A DNA stretch of 64,000 bases from Osedax fenrisi (taxonomy: Eukaryota > Annelida > Polychaeta > Sabellida > Siboglinidae). Shown piece after piece: positions 1 to 14,515 of this stretch (position 1 is the first letter of the stretch; each line of letters starts with the position of its first letter). The position numbers and the translations under genes were made by a program. The stretch covers positions 28,560,749 through 28,624,748 of the forward strand of contig OZ025240.1 in NCBI GenBank assembly GCA_964019155.1, in the 5' to 3' direction. The notes beneath the pieces were generated by a model that worked only from the letters and a program-made list of their open reading frames with translations, was not told where the DNA came from and did not search any database.

Positions 1-129
1 CATTGGTTTTTAAATTAGAACTCGAATGAACAAAATAGAATAACAAAATATTGACACACTTTATATTTATTCATTTTTGTATTAATTCTCTCATTACCAA
101 GTATAGGTTTGTATCTCGATAAGTTAACT

Positions 130-234
130 AGGATGCATGACTATTAAATACACTATGGTACACTCTATATGTTTATTAGGGTACATCTATGTTAAATATT
201 AGGGTACCTGACTGTTAAATGTACTAGGGTGCAG

Positions 235-289
<55 letters not shown>

Positions 290-520
290 GAATGTATTAG
301 AGTATATGTACTATATTATTAGAGTATACTCAGTTATGCATAAATGACTGCTAAATTCACTCGGGTAAAATATATATTTACTAGTGTAATACACGATTTT
401 AAATTCACTAGATTAAGATATACATTTATATATTTATTAGGTTACATTTATTATATATTTAGGATGGCATCAAATTCACCAGTATAACTAGGTAGTATAT
501 ATAGGTTAATATAGGTTATA
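130..520. repeat. Degenerate TAGGGTAC-type tandem repeat with (TA)n core
   Basis: Short units containing TTAGGGTACAT, ACTAGGGTGC and similar recur about every 30-45 bp, interrupted by a (TA)n run at about 239-283. The same GGGTAC-rich motif recurs at about 39480-39830. No coding potential is visible. The units are too diverged by eye to define a consensus length. Confidence 0.45.
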
Positions 521-650
521 ACCTATATTCTTCAAAACACCAATGTATAAATACATTATATTTATACGTGAATATAATTGTGTGAATATTAATATTGGTA
601 ATATATCTATAGTATACATTTAATAGCAATACATTGTTCTATTTGGTATA

Positions 651-652
<2 letters not shown>

Positions 653-717
<65 letters not shown>
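653..717. repeat. (TA)n microsatellite
   Basis: An uninterrupted AT dinucleotide run of about 65 bp. It is one of roughly 45 such tracts in the window; the longer ones are listed separately. Confidence 0.95.
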
Positions 718-721
<4 letters not shown>

Positions 722-1024
722 GAGGAAGGTAGAGAACAACTGGATAGAACAAAATTAAATCAATTTTAGTTGAAGTTCTTATGGTATACAGAATTATTAT
801 AATATAGGTTTTTCATAGAAATCCATTTAAATAAATTGTATGTTGGTTAGGAATTCTAAAAAAATAAGATTTCTAATATATCGATAAATACTGAATTGTA
901 GGCTCTTATTTTTTTGAATTAACTAGAAATCATATAGTTTTAGAATACTGTGATTTCACTTTTATATATAAAGTGTTTATCCTAATAATATAAACTTTGA
1001 CTAGGCATTACAAAAATCACTAAA

Positions 1025-1313
1025 ATAAGGCAAGGCTCTAGTAGTGGCCGCTATAGCGTACTACTATAGTATCAGAAAATGCGATAGGTGTCTCGTAATG
1101 TATTCGATTTATATTTTTTTATAAAATTTGACAAAAAATGATTATATAATAAATTAGAGTAATTAATTAATTATTTTTTAAAAAAATTTACTATATAAGA
1201 TAGATATTTGGATTATCTAAATATTGTATATAGAACTTGTTATCCTATCAAGCACCATTTAAGCGTTAATTAAAACGGTCACTACTCCCTCCTCGGCCAC
1301 TACCCCCTTCCTA
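1025..1313. mobile_element. Degenerate TIR element related to the MITE at 11953-12575
   Basis: The left end carries GTAGTGGCCGCTATAGCG and the right end carries the inverse CGGCCACTAC, followed by CCCCTTCC. Both ends resemble the GGGAAGGGTATTATGGCCGA ends of the element at 11953-12575. Boundaries are eroded and no target duplication is clear. The inside is AT-rich with no ORF. Confidence 0.4.
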
Positions 1314-1319
1314 CTATTT

Positions 1320-1562
1320 GTATATAGGATGTCCGACGGACACTGTCCGTAGTATAACACATGGTGTACGTATTCGGACATGGGTACCGAATACGGACAC
1401 CTCCATTATCTATTGAATAAAAGATTAAATAAAATTTTATAATCACAATAATATCTATAATCATAAAATATTAATATATTGTACTTTTTGAATACAAATA
1501 GTGAGTCATAAAATGTTAAGACCATTTATTATTAAAGTGTCCGTATTAAATGACTTTCCCCT
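1320..1562 (+). mobile_element. Truncated MITE A copy (3' part)
   Basis: This is the 3' quarter of the MITE seen full length at 30932-31834. It has the palindromic GTATTCGGACATGGGTACC block, the conserved AT-rich interior and the terminal ACTTTCCCC followed by TA. It is cut at its 5' side. Like the copy at 62932-63862 it carries an extra palindrome, GTCCGACGGACACTGTCC, within a GTGTCCGTA context. Confidence 0.7.
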
Positions 1563-2156
1563 ACATAATGAATAATGTATATTGTGATGGAAAACTATAC
1601 TAGATAGTATCGAGTCGATATTTATATAATTATTTGAAATATTAATTCCACGTTATCTAGATAATATTAATCTATCTCTAAAGATTAATATTTTTATTTT
1701 AGTAGTTTTTTATCTTGATATTCAAGCCACTACATTTTTGATTATATCTTGTACCATATTTCTCTAAATGTTAATATTTAATATCAAGAGAAGTTAATCA
1801 GTGATATGAATATATATTTTTCATAATTATCTAATTGTATCTTTGCATCAATTTAATTCCTCATATCAATGAAAGTTTCAACTTTTGATTTTTATTTATG
1901 ATAAATTTAAATTTGTATATTAATATAATAAAGTAAATTTATAATAATATATAAATTATATTTTAAAGTCATTTTTGTATATATATAAGAAATATATAAG
2001 AAATAATATATACAAACATATATAATTTATTATATTATATGTATTTAAAAGTATATCAATGTCGATTAGAATTTAAATGTGTTCTAAGTAATACAACAAT
2101 GTGTTTTAATATGTAGACAAAAGTATGCAAAGGTAATCAATTTAATTTATAATATG

Positions 2157-2188
<32 letters not shown>

Positions 2189-3332
2189 ATGTAATTAAAT
2201 TATAATATTAATAATTAATAAATAACAACTTTCTTAATAAATTAATGTTACCCTATATAAACATATATTATTATTTATTTATTCAATTGATACCTATCAT
2301 ATTCAATATTTTATCTCATCTAGGCGTATCATTATAATGTATATAGTATACTATATTATCTAATAACACGCTTAATAAAATACTGTTAGATTATGTGCTC
2401 AATGGTTAGTATACCTCATTAGTATTGAAATAGTGCTCGGCACAATCAGACACGTGATCAGACACGTGATCACCACAGTATAGCACGTACCACAATGTAT
2501 CGTACGTACACGAAGTAAGGCATGTCTGATACATTACAATAGATTACAATATCGTATACGATATTATGTTTAACATATATGTTTAACTTATAGATATTAT
2601 ATAATATCTATATGTATACATATATAATATATATTATATAAAACAAATGTTGAGAGAATATCATAATTTATTTGTGTCTCAATTAATGTATGATAAAATC
2701 TTTAATGATAATTACTAAATAATTATATTCAAATTTTAAAATTAAATTATTCATCCATGACATTTTTGATTGTCTCTTATATTTTCATATTTTTAATTAT
2801 AAAGTTTCTCCGATATAAAAATACATACAATAAAATAAAACACATATATACTATACCTTAAAATTCTTATTATCAACAATTATTTTTAATTTATATTAAA
2901 TTGTTTAAAAATTATCAAATAAATATAAAATTAATATAAGCTAATTTTAGAATTGATAGAAGTACCTACTTATAGATCTAGATACAAATCTATTTTTAGA
3001 GATGTTTTTGAAACTATTTAAATTTCACATATTTTTGAAACAAATATTGAAACTACTGCCTATAGGCAGTATATATACTCAGAAGTTATAAATCTAATAA
3101 TGTGATGTATTAACAATCCCTAATATATGCATACTTTTAATTGTGATTATATTACATATTTATAGATTACATTACTTAGATTTTATAATAATGAATTAAA
3201 TATTTACGATATCAATACATTATAATGTAAATACTTATTCGCAAAATATGATAACTAATGTCTGTAAAATATATGATATTAAATAAATACTACATATATT
3301 TAACTTATATATAAACATTATAATATATTGTA
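1563..3332. other. AT-rich stretch with no recognised gene
   Basis: Noncoding AT-rich DNA with a (TA)n tract near 2161-2188 and a short direct duplication of CAGACACGTGAT near 2447-2470. I see no exon, RNA gene or transposon end here. Confidence 0.6.
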
Positions 3333-6043
3333 CTAGCCGTACCCGACCCGGCGTTGCTCGGTTTTGATTATTTTCCTATATATTATATATTAATTATAGG
3401 TATTCCTGATTCTTAATTTATATATATAATAAAATAAATGTTAGCTGACATACAAAACAAAGTAGAAAAAATTTTCAAATAATATGTTAAAAAATACAAC
3501 AAATATTTCAAATATTACAAAATATGTTTTAAAAAAATGTCTAAAACCCAAACCTAAACCCAAACACAAACCGTACACTACCCTGCGTTGCTAGGTTTTT
3601 GATTATGTGCCTATTAATTGTAGCTATTCCTGATTATACTTAGCTAATATTTAATTTTTTTCTTCTAACTAATATTTACTAATTCTAACTGTATCCGATG
3701 TAGACCCAGCGTTGTTCGTTGTTAAGATTATTTGTAAAATAATTGGTAAGATTAAAAATAACAATTTAAAATATTACAAAATATATTTTTAAAAAGTGTC
3801 TAAAAATATTTTAAGAAATATAAAAAATATTTCACCATATTAGTAGCCATACCTGATTTTGAATGCCTATTTATTTTTTTATTAATTATAGCTATTCCTG
3901 ATTATTCTAAAATATATAATTGCTAAAAATTGCAAAAAAATATATAAAATATTACAAAATATGTTTTAAAACCAAACCATACCCGACCCGGCATTTCTTA
4001 GTTTTTGTTTGTTTGCCTATCTATTATTTATTATTTATTAATTAGGGCAATTTCTGATTCTATATTTCTAGTACATACAATTAAATAAAGTTTATTTAAA
4101 ATACAAACAAATATAGAAAAATATTGTTTATAATATTTAAAAAATTAGTGAACAAATATTTCAAAAAATATTTTAAAAAATACAACAAATATTTTAAATA
4201 TTACAAAATATGTTGAAAACCCAAACCCAAACCGTCCCAACACGGCTATCGTTGATCGGTTTTTAAATATATGCCTATCTATACTTTATTAATTATAACT
4301 ATTCCTGATTTAGAATTGTTTGCCGAACCCAACCCGACGTTGCTCGGTTTTTTATTATTTGCCTATCAATTATTAATTATAGTTATTCCTAATTATGCAT
4401 AGCTAATCTTTAATTATTGTCTTCTAACTAATATTTAATAAATCTAACTGTATCCGATGTAGATCTAGCGTTGTTCTTTTTAAGATTTATTCGTAAAATA
4501 TTTTGTAAAAATACAAAAATACAAAAATACAAAAATAATTTAAAATATTATAAAATATATTTTTAAAAAGTGTCTAAAAATATTTTTTAAATATAAAAAA
4601 TATTTCAACATATTAGTAGTCATACCCTACCCGGCGTTGCTAGGTTTTTGATTGTTTAACTATTTATTTGTATTAATTATAGCTATTCCTGATTATTCTA
4701 AAATATATGATTGCTAAAAAATACAAAAAATATTTAAAATATTACAAAATATGTTTTAAAAAAATGTCAAAATCTCAAACCTAAACCCAAATCCAAACAG
4801 TACTCGACTCGACATTTATCGGTTTTTGATTGTTTGCCTATTTATTATTTATTAATTAGAGCTATTCCTGATCCTACATTTCTAGTATATACAATTAAAT
4901 AAAATTAAACATATCTAGAAACATATTTTTTTTAATATTTAAAAAATTAGATAAAAAATATTTCAAAAAATACAACAGATATTTCAAATATTCCAAAATA
5001 TGTTGAAAACCTAAACCCAAACAGTTCCAAATCGGCGTTGCTCGATTTTTTATTATTTGCCTATCTATCATTTATTAATTATAACTATTCCTGATTTGGA
5101 ATTTCTTGCCGTACCCAACTTTGCTTTACTCGTTGTTTGATAGCTTACCTATCTATTATTTATTATTTATGGCTATTCATGATTCTGCTTTTCATATACA
5201 ATAACATAAATTGTTGCTAAAATTCAAACAAATTTATACAAATATTAATATCTCAAAAATTTGTGGAAAAATATTTCACAAATATTTCAAATAATATTTT
5301 AAAAAATACAACACATATTTCCAATATTACAAAATATTACTAAATAAATATCGAAAACCCAAACCACACCCTGCGTTGATCGATTTTTGATTGTTTGCCT
5401 ATCTATTATTTATTAATTATAGCTATTCCTGATTCTGTATTCCTAGTATACAACAAATATTTCCTAATATTACAAAATATATTTTTTATAAATGTTCTAC
5501 AAATATTTTAAAAAGTATAATATTTATATCTTATAATATTTATATATTTATTATATAATTATAATATTTTAATTATATCTTAAAATAATAATATTTCAAC
5601 GAATAGTTGAAAAATATAAAAAAATATTTCAAATAATATTTTTTAAAATACAAAAAATATAAATAATATTACAAAATATATTTTAAAAAAATTTCAAAAA
5701 AATTTTTAAAAATATTTCAAAAAATTTCAAAAATATTTCAAAAAATGTCAAAAATATTTCAAAAATATTTCAAAAAATTTCAAAAATTTCCAAAAATTTC
5801 AAAAAAAATTCAAAAAAATACTTTTAAAAAATGTAAAAAAAATATTTCAAAAAAGCGACGCCGAAGATTTTGGATGACAAAAAATCATTTTAATGGCAAA
5901 AAGTCAATTTTTCAGGTTTTTCTGGGGTACGCGGTAAAAATTTAAAAAAATTTCCGGACCAAGACCATACTGTTGCAATTTTATTAAGATCGGGTATAAA
6001 ATATTTTCGCGACGTACCCCGGTTCTCGAGTTACCTCACCAGA
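3333..6043 (-). mobile_element. Helitron-like element with about 13 internal degenerate repeats
   Basis: Read on the minus strand, the element would begin TCTGGTGAGG after an A (near 6043) and end GGGTCGGGTACGGCTAG before a T (3333). That fits Helitron rules: 5' TC, 3' CTAG, insertion between A and T. Inside, blocks with ACCCGGCGTTGCTCGG followed by a TTAATTATAGCTATTCCTGATT segment recur near 3336, 3572, 3692, 3845, 3976, 4232, 4323, 4451, 4620, 4798, 5024, 5109 and 5362. The last 350 bp before 5870 are a TTTCAAAAA-rich run. No RepHel ORF is visible, so it would be non-autonomous. The 5' boundary is the weakest point; an unrelated complex satellite is the alternative. Confidence 0.45.
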
Positions 6044-6387
6044 TACACACATATAAATATATATATATATAATTAAATAGACTTTCTTTTATATAATAGA
6101 TATTATAATTTATATTAATATATTACTGAGTCTTGTTATTATAGTTTATTGTAATTATATAATGATGTACTAAATTGAATATTAACTTTTATATTAATTT
6201 TATAATTTTATATTTTATTAAATGTTTATCATATCAAAAACAATAAATAAGTTAACAATATAATAACGAATTTTTACGATATGGGATCGTATTATTTAAC
6301 ATATATATATATAACAAAGATACTCATAAATACATCATATAAAAATATACACATGTATATATACATGTATAATAATATATTCAGAAT

Positions 6388-6424
<37 letters not shown>

Positions 6425-6505
6425 GTATTATAGTACATAATCTTAATAATATAGTACATTAGCATTATAATACAATGATACGATAATACAAGTATAGGTA
6501 AACTA

Positions 6506-6511
6506 TTTAAT
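6506..6511 (-). promoter_or_regulatory. Possible polyadenylation signal of the receptor gene
   Basis: The minus strand reads ATTAAA about 55 bases after the receptor stop codon. It is the first AATAAA-like hexamer I noticed downstream. In DNA this AT-rich such hexamers are common by chance. Confidence 0.3.
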
Positions 6512-6565
6512 AATGATGAGCATTAATAATGATGATGTAGATAAACATATAGTGTGTTGACCTGC

Positions 6566-6684
6566 TCACGTTATTGTGATGATATCCATTCTGCTAACGT
6601 CAGACACTCTAGGACTTCTTCTGGTTATTATATTGAACATCTTCTTAAGTTCCTTCTGGTATTCTCGATACTGGAAAGTATACA
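6566..6684 (-). CDS. Class A GPCR, exon 6: end of TM7, helix 8, C-terminal tail
   Basis: The last coding exon of the receptor. Two bases (TG) complete a split Val codon begun by the final G of exon 5, giving NPIVY across the junction. The exon then encodes Tyr, a basic amphipathic helix 8 (FQYREYQKELKKMF), a short Ser/Arg tail (TRRSPRVSD) and a stop at 6566-6568, 38 residues in all. The acceptor is CAG at 6687-6685. Just upstream on the minus strand is the 1.9 kb (CTA)n tract, so the repeat abuts the splice site. No palmitoylation cysteine is seen. The Tyr of NPxxY followed by a K/R-rich helix is what class A receptors show, and phase and motif together make the assignment strong. Confidence 0.85.
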
Positions 6685-8677
<1,993 letters not shown>

Positions 8678-8822
8678 CAATCGGATTTACAGCAGTATTG
8701 GCATACATGACTACTACAGCAATCCCGTAAAGTGAGCCGGATATCTTTATTTTCACCCCTAGCGTGTAGGCCAGATAAACAATATAATTCAGCGAATTGC
8801 ACGCTATATAACATATAATAAC
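8678..8822 (-). CDS. Class A GPCR, exon 5: TM6, ECL3 and TM7 up to NPI
   Basis: 48 codons plus one base. TM6 continues as VIICYIACNSLNYIV, where Cys-Asn-Ser-Leu sits at the usual CWxP position, so the toggle Trp and the Pro are replaced. A short loop with KIKISGS follows, then TM7 (YGIAVVVMYANTAVNPI). The acceptor is a good TTTCAAAATATTACAG ending at 8823. The donor is G|GCTAGT at 8677, a GC-type donor. The exon starts in phase 0, matching exon 4, and ends in phase 1, matching exon 6. GC content is visibly above the flanks. Confidence 0.88.
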
Positions 8823-9028
8823 CTGTAATATTTTGAAATAAGAAATAACAATTAGTGTAAGATTAATATAGTTATGTGTATACACCTAAGTATAAGGGCA
8901 TGTTATTAAAGAATACTTATACTTATATAGTATATTATAATATATTATGTATATTTAATATTAGTTATCATATGATATATGAAAATGGGATCTTACTTTA
9001 CCGTTATAATACTTTAAATGTTGTGCTC

Positions 9029-9073
<45 letters not shown>

Positions 9074-9307
9074 ACTTCAACTATTAAAATGATAACTTCA
9101 AAGTATTAATTTAAATAAATAAATATTTCATTATTTTAATTATTAATTTACAATTTATAAAATTAAACCTATTAAGGTGAATAATAGCGATTACATAGTA
9201 TGTTATGCTATAGCATGTTATAACATAATATCATATATGCTATTGCTATATGCTTAATATAATATCTAGCTTAGTGTAATCTTTATATTATATGAGATAA
9301 GCTATGT

Positions 9308-9343
<36 letters not shown>

Positions 9344-11152
9344 TAAGGAGTTTAGTATATTGTACCACTGTAACCGCTATTAATACAGATAAAGTGGGAA
9401 GTATTATTTTATTTTTGTTTGTTTGTATTATATGTTTGTTTTATATATATTTTGTAAATATGTTTCAAATGTATTATATTACTAAACTACAATATTAATA
9501 ATTTTCTATTATTTCAGATTATAGTTATAAGTATTATATTGTTTGTTTCGTAATATTATTGGTATGTTTTGTATAGGTATATTGGTTTATTTTATTTGTA
9601 ACTTGTTCTGTTTGTATATATATATATATGTTTCAAATTTATTATAGGTACCTACAATTAAAATATAAAATTAATAAAGTACTACCTACTATTATTACAG
9701 ATTTTGGTAAGTATTACATTATTTGTTTGTTTCATTCTAGTATTTGTTTTATTCTAGTATTTGTTTTATTCTAGTATTTGTTTTATTCTAGTATTGGTTT
9801 ATATGATTTTTAACATGTTCTGTTTATAATATATTTAGAATTTAACATTTAAATATTAAACTATATAACTAATAAATATTACTAAAATATGGTACAAAGA
9901 TAGGAAGAATTCTATAAAGTTAAAGTAGAAATTGAATATGTCGATGCCACTTACAAAATAATGTTTTTACGCTATCTTTTATTTCTATTTTGATCATTTT
10001 TCGTTTATTTTTACTATATGATTTATTTCTACTTTTGATTGTTTTTTGTTTATTTCGTTAGCAAATATTTATACTTTATACTTTCGATTATACTTTCGGC
10101 TATGTATTTGCTTAAATAAATTATCAATTAATCAATCAACTACTACTACTACTACTACTGATATTACTACTGTAAACCATCTACTAGACTATTCATTATT
10201 AAACTCTACTTAAATTATATAAAATCCTCGTAATATCTTAAATTAAATATCTGCATAATTGATTTATCCCCAAATCAACTGGCTGTCAATATTCTACCAT
10301 TCTTCTTCTGCTCAAACCACAAGATTATACAGTTGTGAGATTTTGGAAGAACCATTTAACAACAACATATAATATACTCTAGTACGGCCTGCCAAATAAA
10401 TGCTAAAATTTGATACCAATTTTGAGATAATCAATATATTTAGGTTACAATTTAAAGTGAATTTAAATAAAATTCAACTATTTAACCTGTATAATTAACA
10501 TATGTATATATATAGGTTATATATGTATTCCTTGTCGCTCCATTCATTATTATTAGTACTTATATTATTGTAATTACTATAGTTGTATAGATAATAATAT
10601 TATATTCGTAATAATATCGTATTATTAATAGTATTTTATAATATTTCCGAGAATATATAGTTTGTATATATGGAAGATTTTTTATAAATAAATACAATTT
10701 TAATTTAAAATACAGTAATTATGAAATAGAATACTAAATTTAGTATTCTATTATTAATAATAAGATGTATAATTGTTGATAATACCCTATAGGGTATATA
10801 TATATATATATATATATATAATTGACTAAACTAATGTATTGGTGTCCTAATTATATGAAAAATACAGTCGTATTACGCGTTAGGTTCGAAGTAAAATGCA
10901 ATTAATTATCTTCATAAATAATATATTTTTACCTAAATACGCATTTTATTATAGCAATAATGATATATTGTCATATTTAATAGTGAACACGTTCAATAAA
11001 TATGATACTTACATGTGAACTTATTATCTTATATATACGTATTGATTAGATGATAACTGTAACGATAGAGATAATGGGGCTTTGTTATGACATGCCACGT
11101 ATCCGCACTGACACGTATGTCAACTATGAGCGGTATCGTATCAGTGTATATG
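8823..11152. other. Intron 4, 3' part: AT-rich, simple repeats only
   Basis: Contains (TA)n tracts near 9031-9069, 9309-9340 and 10795-10820, a short CTA run near 10139-10159 and a small minisatellite (listed). I find no exon or transposon end. A segment at about 11000-11100 has a good acceptor and a GTAAGT donor on the minus strand, but all three frames between them contain stops. Confidence 0.6.
9733..9796. repeat. 18-bp minisatellite, about 3.5 copies
   Basis: The unit TTCTAGTATTTGTTTTAT is tandemly repeated almost without change. Confidence 0.9.
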
Positions 11153-11329
11153 TAGGGGCGCTGCAACAGTGGAGGACGGGGGGGATTTGCCCCCCCCCCC
11201 CCCACTTTAAAATCTAGGGTGACGTCCTATGTATTTGTCCCCCCCCCCCCCCACTTTTACCACAACATTTATTTTTTGGTCATTATTAGATTGGTTGGTC
11301 CCCCCTACAAAATCGTTCCAGCGCCCCTA
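11153..11329. mobile_element. hAT-type MITE, 177 bp, with two poly-C runs
   Basis: Ends are TAGGGGCGCTG and CAGCGCCCCTA, perfect inverse of each other over 11 bp. Flanking octamers TGTATATG (11145-11152) and TGTGTATG (11330-11337) differ at one base, fitting an 8-bp target duplication. The inside has two runs of about 15 C and no ORF. TIR sequence and duplication length point to the hAT superfamily. Confidence 0.75.
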
Positions 11330-11579
11330 TGTGTATGTTGCAGATCTATGATATAGGTACACATCTATTCGTGGCTGCTAGGCTAATACTGCACAGCTGC
11401 GTAACTCGGTAATATCCACGCATGCGTATGTTAAGAGTGAATTTATTTTACAGATCATACTACTTCATAGTATATTCTATAGATATGATGTTCATGATAC
11501 TATTTTATTAAAATATATACATTTTGGTTCAATATTGGAGATGCGATAGAGGTTTTAAAAATAATAATAATTTTTAAAA

Positions 11580-11812
11580 AAATGTTAAGGATTTTTATTT
11601 CAATTTTGTCAATTTTATATGTATTTTATTGTAATGGGTATATATATATATAATAATGAGTAATTTTCTTAAATACTATATTCTTCTAATAGATAACATT
11701 AATATATAGTAAATATTATCTATATTATCCCTAATTACGATATTGGTTATTAGATAATTAATTTAAAATATAATAAATCTATATATATATACAAATTTTC
11801 TAAAAATTAGCT
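11580..11812 (+). repeat. Dispersed repeat, copy 1 (pair with 14297-14515)
   Basis: About 215 bp shared in the same orientation with 14297-14515, including TTCTAATAGATAA, ATATATAGTAAATATTATCTA and TCTAAAAATTAGC. It is a degraded interspersed element of unknown class, with a (TA)n tract near its 3' side in both copies. Confidence 0.7.
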
Positions 11813-11965
11813 GACACAATATGCTCTAATTAACATTACGAATATTCAAATTTGACAAAATATACATAGGGGAGGGAAGGGTTCTAAAAATTAGCTGACA
11901 CAATATGCTCTAATTAACATTACGAATATTCAAATTTGACAAAATATACATAGGGGAGGGAAGGG
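11798..11965 (+). repeat. 84-bp perfect tandem duplication
   Basis: Two adjacent copies of an 84-bp unit starting TTCTAAAAATTAGCTGACAC and ending GGGGAGGGAAGGG. The second copy runs into the left end of the MITE at 11953. The duplication therefore includes the first bases of that MITE's terminal repeat. Confidence 0.9.
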
Positions 11966-12575
11966 TATTATGGCCGATATTTGTATTACCTTACAAGAAA
12001 CAAAATATATCATACTAATATTGGATATTATGATCCAATAAGTTGTATATACAATTACAATATGTTGTTCTAAAAAATGGCTATCAACATTTACTCATTT
12101 AATTATTTGTATTCATATCATTTGATTTTATTAAAAAGCAAATTTTCCGTATAAATAGAGATAAAATACACTAGTGCGGGTATTATGGTCGATAGTTCCG
12201 AAATAGCCACTAGGATCGCGTCATGTATTCAAATTACTATTTTTATAATTAGAAAATAAAATACATTGTATCAGATATCAAGATACACACGCACTTTTAT
12301 ATTAAATATAAAAATAATTAATCGTTATCCCATTTAGTTTTACTTATATCAGCTACAAACATTTTTGTCGATAAAAATTACGATTATTTGATTTTTTTCT
12401 CTAATCAAAAATCAATAATTAATATTGATATAAATATAAAATGATGTACACTATCATTCTTATAATTCAATTATCTACATTTTTCGTATATATAATTTTT
12501 TGATAACTATAATTGTTCTTGAAATATCGTTATCGGCCACAATACCCGTATCGGCCACAATACCCTTCTCTCCCC
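11953..12575. mobile_element. MITE B, 623 bp, TA target duplication
   Basis: Left end GGGGAGGGAAGGGTATTATG and right end its near inverse (ACAATACCCTTCTCTCCCC), each flanked by TA. Subterminal GGTCGATA/TATCGGCC motifs are repeated at about 12180, 12533 and 12554. No ORF. TA duplication fits the Tc1/mariner superfamily. Confidence 0.7.
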
Positions 12576-13130
12576 TATAAAAGATTCTCAAAAAACATAA
12601 AAAGGTAGCTATATCTTATTATAAATAATATTTTTTTAAAGGCAATAATTAAGTAATATATATCATTATTTTATAATTGTAATGTAAGCTGAAAAATTAA
12701 TAGAAATGTGTATTATGCATGAAAATTATTAATTTTTTAAATTAATTAAATTATATATCTTATTTTAATTATATGGTATAACAACTACTCTATAATTTAT
12801 AATATAATAGAGTAATAAAATATATTTCTAACAATATAATATAATAAATAATTATAATATTAATATCATTTTAAATAACATTTAACTATTATTATTATTA
12901 TAATTATTATTAATATTGAATGGGTCTAGACATGAATGCTAATATGATTATTAATAACATTATTATGAATATAATATATATGTGTGTTGATATATATACA
13001 ATGTATTACACAATATGGATAATAAAATAAAAAAGGTAAGAGAAGAATGTTATTTTATAGAGATTCTACAGACTTTGCAAATCACTTTGACTATCAAGAA
13101 TATATTAAACTTGTATGTATATATATTGTT

Positions 13131-13390
13131 GTTTGGTGGAGTCCATTTATCCCATCCAGGAAGTTAGATGAAGATTCCACTTACAACCATATATGGCTCT
13201 AATTTCCCTTCGAAGACGCTCTCGTGTTAAGGCATCCATGGTGTTAACAAAAACTGATTATTTATTAATACACAATTATATAAGTTCACTTCTACATATT
13301 ATGTGGGCATATGTTAATGGTTCGAACAAGGTTCGAATACATGTCCTACTGTGTGTGTGACGCCTTAGCCAACTGAGCCACACAGGCAGT
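13131..13390 (-). mobile_element. tRNA-derived SINE, full length
   Basis: On the minus strand the element opens with a tRNA-like head: A box TGGCTCAGTTGGCTAAGG and B-box-like TTCGAACC. It continues with a body (AGAAGTGAACTTATATAATT, TTAACACGAGAGCG) and ends CCTGGATGGGAT..GGACTCCACC. Four more copies or fragments in the window share these blocks. As a SINE it encodes no protein and would depend on a LINE for transposition. Confidence 0.85.
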
Positions 13391-13412
13391 TATATATATA
13401 TATGTATATCTT

Positions 13413-13509
13413 ACTCCTCCTCCTCCTCCTCCTCCTCATCCTCATCATCATCATCCTCATCCCCTCCTCACCCCCCTCCACCACCTCCTCCTCCTCCTCC
13501 TACTCCTCA
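13413..13509 (+). repeat. (TCC)n-rich polypyrimidine tract
   Basis: About 97 bp of almost pure pyrimidine built from CTC/CCT with CAT interruptions. Such tracts can adopt triplex structures. Here it lies in intron 4 next to the SINE's tRNA end, with the polypurine on the transcribed receptor RNA. Confidence 0.85.
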
Positions 13510-14296
13510 TAACCTATAATAACATTTACAGATAACATTCAATTTAAAAGAAAAACTGGTAAATAAACCAATTGGTTACTGTAATACTCACAATTACTCA
13601 CTACCAATATATTACTCTTAGTATTTAAAATATGTCATCAATAAAATTATATATATATCAAATAATTTATTTATTATTTCATCAATGCATATATTATTCA
13701 ATACTAATATCTATAAGTATTCAATATATAACAATAATATTATTTATATGTATACAGATATATATATTAACATTTATATATCACTTATAATTTAATATAT
13801 TTCTATAATAAAATCTAAAAAAACACATATTTTTATCTTTTTAATTATTATTAAATAATAAATAATATATTGATTAATTTTAATATAGTTTATTGTTATA
13901 ATATTACTCATGTAAATAAAAATAAAAATTAAGTTTGTATGTAACTATTAATGTATTACTTTGCATACAATATTTTATTTATATTTAAATACAATATTTA
14001 TATGTTGATTAAAGGTATAATTTAACACATTTATGTATACTATATTTATATCATATTAATTACGATTATTAATATAAGCATAATGTATAATTTATTGTAT
14101 AATTATAATCAATAAGATTTAATAAAATTCAAGAAATTTAAGTTTATAAAATCATTATTTATGCATATTTTAAATAAATTCTTCAACACTAATCTCTTGT
14201 TTATTTACATGTTACGTATCTAGGTCAAATAAATTCCGTATGCAGGATATATTTGGAGCTGTACCGATTGGGTAATTGTATTGTATATGTTTATAA

Positions 14297-14459
14297 ACAA
14301 ATGTCTTTAAGGAAAATTATTTTAATTTTGTAAATTTTATTTGTATTTGTAATTTAAATACTATATTATTCTAATAGATAATATTAATATATAGTAAATA
14401 TTATCTACAGTATCCCTAATTAGAATATTAGTTATTAGATAATTAATTTAAACAATAAA

Positions 14460-14498
<39 letters not shown>

Positions 14499-14515
14499 AA
14501 TTTCTAAAAATTAGC
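14297..14515 (+). repeat. Dispersed repeat, copy 2
   Basis: Copy of the 11580-11812 repeat in the same orientation, with a longer (TA)n tract before the shared TTCTAAAAATTAGC. Confidence 0.7.

Noticed and set aside
9915..10080. Lys-rich minus-strand frame ending at GTAAGTGG, considered as a TM6-entry exon
   Set aside because: It ends in phase 1, while exon 5 starts in phase 0; joining would create a stop. Lys richness is explained by A-rich DNA.
11000..11100. Minus-strand segment with a good acceptor and GTAAGT donor
   Set aside because: All three frames contain stop codons.
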